32,228 bases of DNA, from positions 1-32,228 of the forward strand of contig JAUCBJ010001265.1 in NCBI GenBank assembly GCA_032718475.1, in the 5' to 3' direction. Under the pieces are notes generated by a model. The model searched no databases and was not told where the DNA came from. It saw only the letters and a list, made by a program, of their open reading frames with translations. Positions 9,427-20,000 of the stretch are shown piece by piece. The first letter of the stretch is position 1. The number at the start of each line of letters is the position of its first letter. Made by a program: the position numbers and the translations under genes. This DNA is from Nemertoderma westbladi. Taxonomy: Eukaryota; Xenacoelomorpha; Nemertodermatida; Nemertodermatidae.

Positions 9427-9652
9427 GTGAGGACCAGCCAGTGCATAATCTTGTACTTTGGCAGCCTCATGGAGTGAATAAGCATGGTGGACAGCCCATG
9501 ACTTTCTTGAGACGCATCTTAAAGGACACTGGCCTTGAAGATGCGGATGATCTAGCAAATGTCATGGGTGATAGGGAGTTGTGGCGGTGCAATTTTGTCG
9601 ACAAGCCGGCACAGAATTCTTAAAAATGCAGCTGCAATGCAGCATGCCGATA
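9427..9652 (+). mobile_element. LINE B, copy B3: 3'-terminal fragment
   Basis: About 226 bases match the 3' end of B1 (4240-4465): the last ~65 codons from E-D-Q-P-V-H-N-L to the stop at 9623, and the short 3' UTR with 'gcagctgcaatgcagcatgccgat'. It is in the opposite orientation to the neighbouring B2 copy. It begins in element terms about 100 bases downstream of where B2 ends, and is followed by a short 'actactac' and a long C-run. Confidence 0.85.
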
Positions 9653-9663
9653 CTACTACCCCC

Positions 9664-9693
9664 ATACCCCCCCCCCCCCCCCCCCCCCCCCCC
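9664..9693. repeat. Poly-C run
   Basis: A run of roughly 27 or more C directly follows the LINE fragment. Its length is probably unreliable in any assembly. Confidence 0.8.
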
Positions 9694-10602
9694 ACTCGCC
9701 CATCAGTGCACGACAGAGGTATAGGTTACTGTTAATTTTTAAGTGTTGTTCTGCGTCTATGTAAAACATTGAAAGAACTGTTGTTTTTCTTTAATCAATA
9801 TAATTCTGAGAGCCATCCTCTATTTAAATTTATCTTTTGTGTCTTCCCCGACATCTGTGAAAAAAAGAAATGATGGGAATTTATTGACACTAAGTTAAAT
9901 GAGATAGATTTTTGCGATTTTCTCGAAATTATATTTTTTGTTGTTCTGGCTCTATGGTAACGATATATTTGTAATATGTAGTTATGCTGATTGCTGCTGA
10001 TTGATTGATAAGACGTTTTTAACACATTCGTGGGGGAATTCGCGCAGCACGAGACTGCATACGTACCATACCAAGTTTGGTTTAATTTCATCAATTATTG
10101 GCTGACTTATTTCGTTTTTTTTCCAAAAGTCTGCATTGACACATTGAGGCACATTGACAGCCATGCAGCGCCGTCACGGCGTTGTTACCAAAAAAACAAA
10201 ACTCTGTGATTGACCAGCATTGTGATTTCACAACGCTGTCACCTTGAAGTGTATCTGTGAACCGGGATTTACACCAGTTCTGTCTGTTTTTTTTTAACAT
10301 TTAATAATTATTTATTTTTAATATTTTATTATATTATCTTCTATAGAATCGACATATTGGCGGATGGCAGATAAAACACTCCCCTACTACCCATCGTGTT
10401 ACCGTAACTATGGTTATGGTGGATGTGATGCTATTTCATGTCAACTTTATTGTCTTTAATTGTATTTATTACATGAACACTAATAGTATCTAAATAATAT
10501 TTATAATAAAAATTATGTTTCAGTATATTCTGTGATTAAATAATAATATTTCAGCTATTTATCAAAGAAATTATTAACCTGTTTTCACATATTTAGAATC
10601 AC
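9694..10602. other. AT-rich intergenic DNA, nothing recognised
   Basis: Only short chance frames (up to ~99 codons on the minus strand) with no domain signature. I see no terminal repeats or RNA structure. Confidence 0.5.
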
Positions 10603-11535
10603 TAAGCCCGGTTCACACGTGGCAACTTGTAGAGCAACTCAGGTTCCCGATCAAGTTGAAGTTGCTGTTTAAAACAATTTGCCGAAAAAGTTGCTCAACT
10701 TTTACGGCATCAAAAAGAGATAGAGATGTAATGATGTAATAAGCTCCTAAAACAGCTTTGAATCCCAAAAAAGTTCCAGGTAGTGCTCTACTTTCGCTTT
10801 GTGTTTTGGTTTTCCGGCTAACATTAAATATTTCCACTAGAACACGGTCCTTCAATGACTTGTTATTTACGGACATCCACAACTTTTCAATATAGTACAA
10901 AAACACAGTGATTTTCTATTCTTCCCAAATAATACTGTATATTGCTTCCTTCTAAATAAATGAAACAACTTACTGTAACACTGTAGAAAAACCTCTGGGT
11001 TGAGGAAAAAGATAGAAACCGGGTGAGGGGTGCTTTGGGTCCGTTAGGATCCCAAAGTATAGCCTCTAAATAATCCAAAAGGCAGAGAAAATATACCGTA
11101 TTTTTAGCCGTTTTGTTTTGCTAAAAATACGCCGGAAAAATATACAAATAAAGGGATAAACTCTAACAATAATGAATAAAATCTCAACGCTGTAGAAAAG
11201 TCTATGGATAAACGTCTGAAAAGTTTGGATAAACGTCGTAATAAACTTGGTGCAGCTTCACGCTATTGGAACTTGGCGATTGTGCAGAACACCAGGATAC
11301 CGTCTGAGTCCAAACAGGGGTGGTACCGATTGGACTTAAAATGTTAGCTGCAATCTGTTCTCAGACCATAGAGGTTTATTTTGGCGAACCACAAATAAAC
11401 ATATAGCCTGCGGACAGTATACCAGCACTACCGTGGGCAGGAGAGCCGAGCCGGTGGAGGAGACGGTGCCACTTTTGCCTGATAGGCAATAGCGAGCACA
11501 CAAACGCTCCGGGCTTGTCTAGCCAATGTGCTCAG

Positions 11536-11700
11536 ACCAACGGCGGAACCGTCTTGCGTTACTGGCGACCGCAAAGCCTTTCGCCAGCAACAAAGAGGGC
11601 CCCAACTTTGGACCAAAGCTGGCTTTTCGACGGCGGAATCCTCTAAGTTACTGGCGACCGCAAAGCCTTTCTCAGGCCCCAACTCGGAACAGAGCTGACT
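11536..11700. repeat. Tandem duplication of a ~90-bp GC-rich segment
   Basis: The phrase 'gttactggcgaccgcaaagc' occurs at about 11558 and again at 11648, each preceded by '(c/g)(a/g)acggcggaa' and followed by a 'ccccaact' phrase. It lies inside element F. It could be part of an unrecognised SINE-like or other insert. Confidence 0.65.
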
Positions 11701-11881
11701 TCTAGGCCAGGGACCTCTGCTGTGCTGAGGAGCAGGGCTCAATAGTTATGTCTGAGGCAGAGTGAAAACTCTTGGAGTTTTAGTCCCGATGCGCCCCTAT
11801 TTGTAGCCTGCTGTGGGGTCAATATGGAGTTGACCCCTAATTGTCACCTGCGCGCGGGTGGACTTTCTGGGCAGAGACTTT

Positions 11882-11998
11882 ACGTTCAAACAATCTTAAA
11901 TATAATTACCCAATATAATAGACCAATTAATATTGGTGCACGTTCGAACAATATTAGATATAATTACTCAATAATATAGACCAATTAATATTGGTGCC
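11882..11998. repeat. Two tandem copies of a 58-59-bp AT-rich unit
   Basis: Each copy runs from 'cgttc(a/g)aacaat' to 'gaccaattaatattggtgc'. The end phrase ccaattaatattgg is itself a perfect 14-base palindrome. Confidence 0.75.
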
Positions 11999-12575
11999 TG
12001 GATGGAGTTTTGAAGGTGACTTGTCAATCACTTCCTACTGCTATTGGATGGCGGCCATAGGCTGCGTGCTGGGGGCCGGTGTAAGGGAAGGGATGTATTG
12101 GATAACAATGGACACTGGATAGTGCATTGGATGGAGTGTATTGGGCGGATCAGGCAAGGCTTGACACGCCCGCCACGACTAAGGATGTCTGGGTTGGGGC
12201 AATAAGTCGTAATGTGAGATATGGGATAATATTCTGAGAAGAATATTTTGGTGAATATTTTGAGATAAATATTACAACTGAATAAGGAAAGGAGGAATAA
12301 TTATATTGTAATTATTTCGTTATTAAAAATCAGAATCCTGAGGAAGTGTATTTGTAATGTTTGCCTACGGAGGCGCGAAAAATCAATTACAAGAGAGATC
12401 ACTATTTTACTTCAAACTAACAACTAAGTTGCCCAAAATGTTGCCGGCCAAGTTACTTGTAAAAGTTGCCACGTGTAAACTGCGAACGAATTTAATTAAG
12501 TTGCTCCAAAAAAAGTTGAAAGTTGCCGAGAAAGTTGCTCTAAAAGTTGCAACGTGTATGTATACCCGACCTTAA

Positions 12576-13260
12576 GGGCCACTTTTCATCTGCACCAACA
12601 AAAATTCACGAAAGGGGCTACGAATAGCAGCTGCAGTCCTACCGGTGCAATACAAATTCCAGAGTTCAGGAAATTTAATACCAGATATCTGAAATTTTCT
12701 TTAGGGTGATTTTATTGACGTAATTTCTGCTTGTTAATAATTGGGTTATTGGTCCAATAATTGGGCTACTCGTCCAAACAATCACAAGGATAAAATCATT
12801 ATCTTTATGATTCTGAGAGACAAAGCAAATAACTTTAGGTGTGCGTGTTTGTGTGAGTGATTGATTAGTATATACATCACATATTCCGATAACCTCGAAC
12901 AAACGTATTAGCCGTAATTTATCAATGTACATAATATTAATTCTCAATTAATGGAAGATTGCCATTCATAGGAATAAGCTAATGCCAAAATGTATTTTCA
13001 TTTATATTAATTTATTAAATTCAATGCACTCGTCTTATCTGCAGTTATTTAAGATATGTTTAGTGAATTTGTATTTATTTTCGGAAATATAGATCTACTA
13101 ATACCTATAAATTTTATTTGTAACTTCACGTAATTAAAACTCCTCTGGTTTTAGTGTTGGCAAATAATCACTTTATATTTACAATGAGTCTTTTTTCGAT
13201 AAATTGATTATAATACGCTATATTCCTTATAAGTAAAATAAACCTGACAAATACAATAAA
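12576..13260. other. AT-rich intergenic DNA, nothing recognised
   Basis: No convincing frame, RNA or repeat. The minus-strand frame of 90 codons at 12675-12947 has no recognisable features. Confidence 0.45.
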
Positions 13261-13267
13261 CATTGTT

Positions 13268-13319
13268 AGCGCTACAACAACTGATGAGGCCTGAAAGGCT
13301 AAAACGTACGTATAGCGCT
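13268..13319 (+). ncRNA. Decayed hammerhead-ribozyme motif
   Basis: The sequence has hammerhead architecture. A 5' stem-I strand AGCGCTA (13268-13274) pairs with TAGCGCT (13313-13319). The conserved core CTGATGA lies at 13281-13287, and a short stem II GGCC-TGAA-AGGCT at 13288-13300. Next come the second core segment AAAAC and a 2-bp stem III (AC/GT around GTAC). The expected cleavage position is after GTA at 13312. A canonical motif would have CGAAA where this has TAAAA. Both bases differ by transitions at a CpG, and the invariant G12 is lost, so self-cleavage is probably abolished. Such minimal type-I hammerheads with short stem III are known from Penelope-like and other retroelements; the host element here is not identified. 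Confidence 0.5.
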
Positions 13320-13660
13320 GGTTCAACCCCCGGTGGCGTACTTCCTCATTTTTTCAATTTCTTGCGAACAAAACCATAATATTACATCAAACAATAAACC
13401 TGCGATACCCCTCCCTTCATTATTTAACAAAACATCTTGTTTTCCGAAAAATATGTTTAAACATTCGCGTAAATAAACGCAAGGCACTTGAAACACTTTA
13501 TATTATTAATACAGATGGAACGAGTGTTTCTGTTGTGCAATACAGATACTATTAATTAAGGATCTTAATAAATTATTGCTCTTAAATACCGGTAGTTGAT
13601 TTCCCATCAGTTAAAATAATTAATCAATAACTGTGACAGCAATAACTAACGCCCTTTCTT

Positions 13661-14022
13661 ATGGAAGCCATTGAGGAAGTCTACGACGAGGGTGTATTTG
13701 AGGATGAATTCATCCCCGAAACATCAGGTAACTTTCCAGAAACAGAAGCTGTTGTTGAAACACATGGAGAGGATATCGATTCGAATCCCAGTTTGGAATT
13801 AACCCTCGAACCTGGAGAAGAAGACGCCAACCTTGACTACGATGAGGAATCAATAATTGTCGAGGATCACAATGACAATGGTGTTGATGGGAGAGACGAA
13901 AACCTCCGCGAACATAGTGACCATCTTATTAATGAAAAATATTCAGTTACAGAAGATATTGCTGCCGAGGATATCCACGATGAATCAGAGAGTGTATGTG
14001 CAAGTGTTGAAGCGAGAAACAG
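13661..14022 (+). CDS. Exon 1 of the four-exon gene
   Basis: It encodes the acidic N-terminus (many E and D, few K or R), beginning M-E-A-I-E-E-V-Y-D-E-G. It ends two bases into a codon at 'aacag|gttaga'. Reading on past the donor gives 21 more codons to a stop at 14086, so an unspliced form would be a 141-aa product. Confidence 0.7.
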
Positions 14023-17000
14023 GTTAGATTGCTTGAATTCCAATTATTTTATTCTTAAACTGTTATTTTATTGCGAAAAAAAGTAACGAATATAAGAAAA
14101 TGTGAAAATATTTTTGGTGGAATTGCATAGTGTTAGAAAGAGCATCGAAGTAGAAAATATTTGCACGTAATTTGAGCAAAATCCATTCACACACTAAAAA
14201 GTCACTGCAACTTTACTTCTTTTCATTCATGTACTTTTAATATACATTATCCAATATACCACACAAACAAATTGTAATATTATGTATTATGTATATTAAA
14301 CACCACAGACCACAACCAATGCATACAGTACCGTAGATTTACAACAGTAACAGACACTATATATTTAAATATACATTATATGGGCTACAGTTGTTGTAGT
14401 CTGCATTAAAAGAAATAATACAGTAATAATATTAACACGATATAAATACACGACAATATACGTTAACCCGCGCCGAGTGGAGAAAACATTAACTGAAAAT
14501 TCGTTAGATGTCCTCATTGTAACCTTGTTATCGCCTCGCCATTATACATTTCATACACGAAATAATATAAATATAATGAAAGTTTGTACGATAATTAAAA
14601 CTTGGGTCATGAATGTTTGGATGTTTGTCAAGTCGTTTACAGGATTACTGATCCACAGCTCCAAGGATCACTGAGGAATTCCTCCTTAGTAGAAGTCGGA
14701 GTTCCGGAGTCGAAGTCCATGTTTTTAGCTGGAGTCGGCGTCCTAAAAAATATACTCCGACTCGTAATCCGACTACAAACCATGTTTGTCTTTCCTGTTC
14801 TTTTGATGCTGCAGCAGTGTACTTTACAGTACACTCTACTGTACTGTTGTGAAGTAGAGTAGGGGCCTACACTGTGCAAAATTATGGTTTCTTCATTAAT
14901 AAATGAATTTTAACACGATTGTTAAAATTAAGCCCACGTTATTACATGAGCCTAGATTTTTATTATTTTATTTTTTTAGATTTTTGGGAAAAATTTTGGT
15001 CGGAGGCTTGTTGGAGTTGGAGTCTAAATGATTTTTTACGTCGGAGCCGGAGTCAGTAAAAAAAATTCCATGGACGCCAAATATTTATTTATTACAGACT
15101 AATAATATGTACTTTAATAAGTCCTGCTACGGGAGCTTTTCGTAGCTCTGCTACTGTTTTTATATCGATTTTGTTTATTATTTTGTAATTGTTGTATCCA
15201 TTTGTATTGACATATTGCAGTAATGTTGCCAACACTGAGCCAAGTGAAGTACAACCCATTGATAGCGGCGATAATGTCCAGAGTAACGAAGATAATCTCC
15301 ATAGCAACGTGGATAGCGACCAAAGTAACAAACATCACGACCCTAGCAACCACGAGCACACCACAGGTCTGACCACGACACCTAGCGACGATTACGCGAA
15401 TCGCTTTCTTTACGGAGATTCTTTAGCTTTCAATGAGTTTCGCGGAATTCTAGCGGGTGACATTACTTCTGCGTATCCCATGGCAACGCAGCAAACCCGC
15501 AATCAATTGCGCAACTGCCTCTGCGTGTCAACGGATGACGCCACTAATCATATGAGTCATCGGCCAACTTCGTACTACCTGATACCTCACAGCCTACCGC
15601 GACTTGCACCTCCTACCAAGGTTTGTTTCGAAGAGACCCTACACCATCCCCTTAATACAACAACCATTTTATGGGGGTTCCCCCCCCCCCCCCCCCCCCC
15701 CCTAAATTCTACAATTGAGTAAAAAAAAACATGAGAATTATAGCGATTTACGACTCAAAATTTACACATTATTATTTTGATAATATCTGTGGCACTTTTT
15801 GGTGAAATTTAAAACGGTTTTCAGATTCGGAATCTGCAGATGAAGGTGGTTCTCATAATATCTATAATACATTCCAAAGACGAAAAATAAAGCCAGCAGA
15901 GATGGTTAAATATTGTTAAAAAGGCGTTTTTTTAACGGTTTGTATCGAAATAGCTCATAAATTGAAAAAGCCGGCTCTGCCAGCAGTAAGAAAAGTTGTC
16001 GTCTATCATCATACCAAATTTCGCAGGATAGGATTGAAATTTGAAATAAATTAGGGGGGGGGGGGGGGGGGGGGGGGTGGGGTCCGATCATCTAAAAATG
16101 GTTGTTGTATTAAGGGAGATGTGTAAAAAACATTCACATTAGCTTTCCCTTTCTTTACTTTCACTTTAAACTATATATCTTTCAAATTTTTGGATGACTA
16201 CTTATATTTTGGGTATATATGGGTCCGTTTGGAACGTACTTGCGTTGTTTTTCAGGCATGGTTGGGATATGGAGGGAATGTATATTTCAATCCGATTGAG
16301 ACGGACCACCTTCATATCCTCCCGAAACTACGGCCCCGGCGGCAGACAATAACTGGAAGAAAGTTCGGTTCCGATAATAAAAAGGTTAGAAATTGTCTCT
16401 GTAAAAAAAATAAATGCCATTGGGACTTTGGTCGCCTCCAGATAAGTGCTTTTGGGTACATATTCAAGAGAGAGAAGCCTTTGGGTCGTCTCTCTTACTT
16501 TTGGGTACGTACATATTCAAGAGAGAGGAGCCTTATAGTCGCCTCTCGTTAAGTACTTTTGGGTAAAGAAAGAGGAGCCTTAGGGTCGCTTCTCTTTAAG
16601 TATACTTTTGGGTACATATTCAAGAGAGAGAAGCCTTTGGGTCGTCTCTCTTACTTTTGGGTACATATTCAAGAGAGAGGAGCCTTAAGGTCGCTTCTCT
16701 TTAAGTACTTTTGGGTCAAGAAAGAGGAGCCTTAAGGTCGCTTCTCTTTAAGTACTTTTGGGTAAAGAAAGAGGGGCCTTAGAGTCGCTTCCCTTTAAGT
16801 ACTTTTGGGTACATATTCAAGAAAGTGGAGCCTTAGGGTCGCCTCTCGTTAAGTACTATGGGTACATATTCAAGAAAGAGGAGCCTTAGAATAGGGACGT
16901 TCTGCTGGAGAAACACCAGCCAGCCGCCCCAGCTGACAGTTCAGTGCTCCTGACGGAGTGGGATGGAGCGCCAGAACACCATAACGTCGTGTTCGAGCGG

Positions 17001-20000
17001 CTGGATGGCTCCCTCATCCTATCGAGTCTTCTCCGGATGAGAGGTAACGGTGATGGTCCTTCTGGGTTGGATGTCCAGGGGTGGAAGCACATCCTGACCA
17101 AGTTCCGCCAACAATCCGTTGACCTGTGTGGTGCCATAGCCGACATGGCGAAACGGATTAGTCAGGATGTGCTGCCATCTGGCGTGATGTCGGCGCTCCT
17201 CTCCTGTCGGCTGTTGGCGCTCGATAAGTGCCCCGGAGTTCGTCCGATCGGCATCGGCGAGGTTCTACGGAGGGTTATCGGGAAGGCGGCGATGCGGTGC
17301 ATCACAGAGGATCTTCAGAGCGTTGGTGGGTCGACTCAGCTGTGTATGGGCCAGAAAGCTGGCATAGAATATGCCATACACAGTCTGAACGAGACGTTCT
17401 CAGAGGACGACTGCGAGGCCATCCTCCAGATCGACGCCACCAATGCATTCAACTCGCTGAACCGCGACGCCGCCATCCATAACATCCGCCACGTCTGTCC
17501 CTCCCTTCACACCATCGTAACGAACTGTTACAGCGAACCAACACGACTGTTTGTAGGGGGGGAGACTATCTACTCCAGGGAGGGGTCGACCCAGGGGGAC
17601 CCGGCTGCGATGCCAATGTTCTCCGCTGGGACGCGGCCATTGCTATCGGAGATCGCTGCCGCCTGCGTGGTGAACCAGAAATGGTTCGCCGATGACGGCA
17701 ACGCGGCGGGTGCCCTCCGGGAGCTAAGGAAGATGTGGGACGTGGTGGTAACGCGTGGTCCGCTGTATGGGTACTACCCGTCCAAGTGCCACCTGACAGT
17801 GAAGTCGGAGAAACTGGCGGAAGCATAGGAGATATTCGCGGGAACCGGGATCGTCATCTCCGCGGGGGGGAACAAACTCCTAGGCGGTGTGGTGGGGTCT
17901 GCCGAGTACCGCCAGGCCTACATCACCTCCAAGGTCGAGGAGTTCGTCGCAGAGGTCGACCGACTCGGCGACATCGCCAGCATCGACCCCCACTGCGCCT
18001 ACTCTAACCTGGCGCTGGGGTTGTCCTGTCGCTGGCGGTTCCTCGCGAGGGTGGTCCCGAACGCCGCCCTCCATTTCGATGACCTTGAGGGCGCAGTTCT
18101 GCGATGTCTGTGCAAGATCGCCGACCGCCCCTCGATCCCAGACAACGAACGCCAGCTCCTCTCTCTACCCATAAGGAACGGCGGTTTGGGTATTCCTCTC
18201 CCCTCAGACCTCACCAACCAGTTTGCGAACTCCTGCCGGGTCTGCGAACCGCTAGAGGGGGCGACAGCCGAGACCATGTCAGACGTCAGGGAGGATCAGA
18301 ACCATATCACTAATCTGATAAAGGCTGAATCCTTCGTGGCGTCTAAGACCAAAACAACAGAATGTCATGGTCGGCTGTCGGAGTCCCAACAGAATCTGAG
18401 GGAGCTGGTGTCGGAGAAGGGGGCTTCAGCTTGGTTGAACTCAAAACCGGTCACCCTTCACAAAACTCACCTGTCTAAGGAAGAGTTCCGCGACGCTCTG
18501 TGTCTGCGCTACGGCTGGCAACCGAAGTCGCTCCCTTCTCGTTGTGTCTGTGGGGAACGATTTTCCCCTTCACACGTCCTGTCGTGCCCCACCGGGGGTT
18601 ATCCCTCGATAAGGCACAACGAGATACGCGATTTCGTTGCCGACGCGCTAACCGAAGTAGCCCCCAACGTCGCAGTAGAGCCAACACTCCAGCCTCTAAC
18701 AGGTGAGGAGTTCACCCACAGATCCACCTCCACAGAAGATCAGGCGAGGTTGGACGTCTCTGTCAGCGGGTTCTGGGGTGGCTGGTTCGAGAAGACTTAC
18801 TTCGACGTCTCGGTCTACAACCCTCTAGCGGCCACCAACGCAGCCATGACCACCGAGGGTGCTTATTCCCACCACGAGGCGCGGAAACGCCTGAAGTACG
18901 AGGAGCGCATCCGAGAGGTCGAACTGTCGTCGTTTGTGCCTCTGATACTTTCAGCCTTTGGTGGTACCGCACCAGCGATGCAACAGTTCGTTAAGCGTTT
19001 ATCGCTTAAACTCTCGGATCGTCGCGACCTCAGCTACTCTGAGTGTATCTGCTGGATGCGGAGGAAGATAAGCTTCGCGCTTCTCCGCTCCAGTTTGATG
19101 TGTCTCCGTGGAGCGAGATCCGCCACCAAACGCCCCGTTTATCATCAGGTGTCCGCAGACTCGATTCGCCTGACTAACGCTGATACCAACACTGGCTAGA
19201 CTGACTGTCAGTGGTAGTCATAGGCCTCTAAACAGGCCCTTCTTTCTTTATTTATTATTTTTTTTATTATCGGTATCGGTGTAGGAATTATTTATTTTGT
19301 TCTATTAATAAAGTGCCTGTAAAAGAGTTATGCTGATATTGTGCAAATTAAATAATAAACTAGTAACTTAAAAAAAAAAAGAGAGAGGAGCTAGAGTCGC
19401 CTCTCGTTAAGTACTTTAGGTACATATTCAAGAAAGAGAAGCCTTAGAATCGCCTCTCTTTAAGTACTTTTGGGTACATATTCAAGAAAGTGGAGCCTTA
19501 GAGTCGCCTCTCTTTAAGTACTTTTGAGTACATATTCAAGAAAGTGGAGCCTTAGGGTCGTTTCTCTTTAAGTACTTTTGGGTACATATTCAAGAGAGAG
19601 GAGCCTTAGGGTAGTCTCTCTTTAAGTACTTTTGGGTACATATTCATGAAAGAGGAGCCTTAGGGTCGTCTCTCTTGAAGTACTTTTGGGTACATATTCA
19701 AGAAAGTGGAGCCTTAGGGTCGCTTCTCTTTAAGTACTTTTGGGTACATATTCAAGAACAAGAAGCCTTAGGGAGCTTCTCTTTAAGTACTTTTGGGTAC
19801 ATATTCAAGAAAGAGGAGCCTTAGAGTCGCCTCTCTTTAAGTACTTTTGAGTACATATTCAAGAAAGTGGAGCCTTAGGGTCGCTTCTCTTTAAGTACTT
19901 TTGGGTACATATTCAAGAACGAGAAACCTTAGGGTCGCTTCTCTTTAAGTACTTTTGGGTACATATTCAAGAGGGTGGAGCCTTAGGGTCGCTTCTCTTT

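Larger units (their letters stand above)
10603..12575. mobile_element. Inverted-repeat element F, apparently non-autonomous
   Basis: The left end (taagcccggttcacacg then tggcaacttgtagagcaact) is mirrored at the right end: reverse-complemented, 12575 back to 12535 reads aaggtcgggtatacatacac then gttgcaacttttagagcaac. Both ends contain several scattered copies of a GTTGC/GCAAC word with an A- or T-tract, a typical subterminal repeat pattern of DNA transposons. No transposase frame is present. The interior (11405-12190) is GC-richer and may be a separate insertion. I saw no clear target duplication and cannot assign a superfamily. Confidence 0.55.

Noticed and set aside
11428-11742. 104-codon minus-strand frame in the GC-rich part of element F
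   Set aside because: It is built from the 90-bp tandem duplication, with no recognisable domain; chance frame in GC-rich DNA.
17566-18277. Several 60-90-codon frames on both strands over the RT
   Set aside because: GC-rich coding DNA gives open shadow frames; they lack domains and overlap the RT/endonuclease frame.
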